Positions 63,601 to 64,000 of a stretch of DNA of 64,000 nucleotides are shown here, one piece after another. Numbering within the stretch: position 1 is the stretch's first letter; the number at the start of each line of letters is the position of its first letter. Below the pieces are notes generated by a model, which saw only the letters and a list, made by a program, of their open reading frames with translations, had not been told where the DNA came from and ran no database searches. This stretch comes from Syngnathus acus (lineage: Eukaryota; Chordata; Actinopteri; Syngnathiformes; Syngnathidae), in NCBI RefSeq assembly GCF_901709675.1, contig NC_051106.1:10975313-11039312 (forward strand), read 5' to 3'. The position numbers and the translations under genes are program-made.

Positions 63601-64000
63601 GCAGCACATTTACCATTGGCCCTTCGCACGTCGTCGAGCTTTCATCCTAAGTAGGTGAATGCATTCCTTCACCTGCCGTTGTGATGGATCTTCTCTCCCT
63701 CTTCGTGCTTCAGAAAAATTAGGACCAGGTTCTTGGTATCTTCTTCTTCTTTCTTCAAGGAGCTCCAGCAGCACATCTACCGCTGTTTGCACTCCCCGCG
63801 TCGTCGAGTTTTCTTCCTGAGTGGGTGAATGCCTTCCTTCACCTGCTGGTAAGTTTTGTGGGTTTCTCTCAGTTCCTCCGTGTGGCCTCTCCCCGTTCCA
63901 ATGAGTGGTGGCTAAGCTATTTCTTCTACCTCACCTTCGTCTTCATCTTCTTAACTCACCATTGGCGTCTCTCCCGTCTCCTCTCAGGCCGCAATGGAAA
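60631..64000. mobile_element. Family C unit 5, cut by window end
   Basis: Same sequence as units 3-4 up to the window edge, degenerate tract 60997-61234. The junction block expected near 64,600 lies outside the window. Confidence 0.8.

Overview
The window is vertebrate nuclear DNA, most likely from a teleost fish. The evidence is compact multi-exon genes with GT-AG introns whose products match vertebrate AK7, SETD3 and SMIM8, remnants of fish-type non-LTR retrotransposon tails, and TTAGGG telomeric repeats. I cannot name the species. Every telomere-type tract runs TTAGGG on the + strand, so the nearest chromosome end should lie to the right. The window reads as a transition from unique gene-bearing DNA (left) through subtelomeric satellites into an array of telomere-associated retroelements (right).

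Region 1 (1-17,200) holds three ordinary genes that I could rebuild exon by exon with intact reading frames: AK7 on the - strand (18 exons, 681 aa), SETD3 on the + strand (12 exons, 529 aa) and SMIM8 on the + strand (2 coding exons, 92 aa). Region 2 (17,200-22,680) is repeat-rich: a duplicated 0.24-kb segment, a ~1.9-kb near-perfect inverted repeat with one hAT-like end, a non-LTR reverse transcriptase fragment, and degenerate AT-rich repeats. Region 3 (22,679-27,162) is satellite: 27 copies of a 23-bp unit, 87 copies of a 40-bp unit that carries embedded TTAGGG, then about 62 perfect TTAGGG repeats.

Region 4 (27,163-42,959) is the most interesting part. Two related families of retroelements lie head to tail, all with the coding strand on -, so that their 3' ends face the centromere and their 5' ends face the telomere. 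Family A (5,214-bp unit) encodes ORF1 with a C-terminal SGNH/GDSL-hydrolase-like domain, and a Penelope-like (PLE) reverse transcriptase in the -1 frame behind a canonical U_UUA_AAC slippery heptamer. The RT ends in a GIY-YIG-like domain that has lost key residues. Family B (~2.7 kb) has a homologous ORF1 but no RT. Both carry a hammerhead-ribozyme-like motif in the leader and a C-rich telomere-complement tract just after the last ORF. Copies begin or end directly in TTAGGG repeats.

Region 5 (42,958-64,000) is a ~3.98-kb non-coding repeat (family C) with the same architecture. It shares with family B an identical 17-bp block, GGCACTGGCTGGTTAGG, at the position where truncated copies join telomeric repeats. 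My inference is that this is a telomere-attaching, probably endonuclease-deficient PLE system with two non-autonomous relatives, alternating with telomerase-type repeat addition. This resembles in outline the Athena/Coprina/Terminon elements of rotifers and fungi and the HeT-A arrays of Drosophila. The proteins, motifs and junctions are read directly; the mechanism is inferred.
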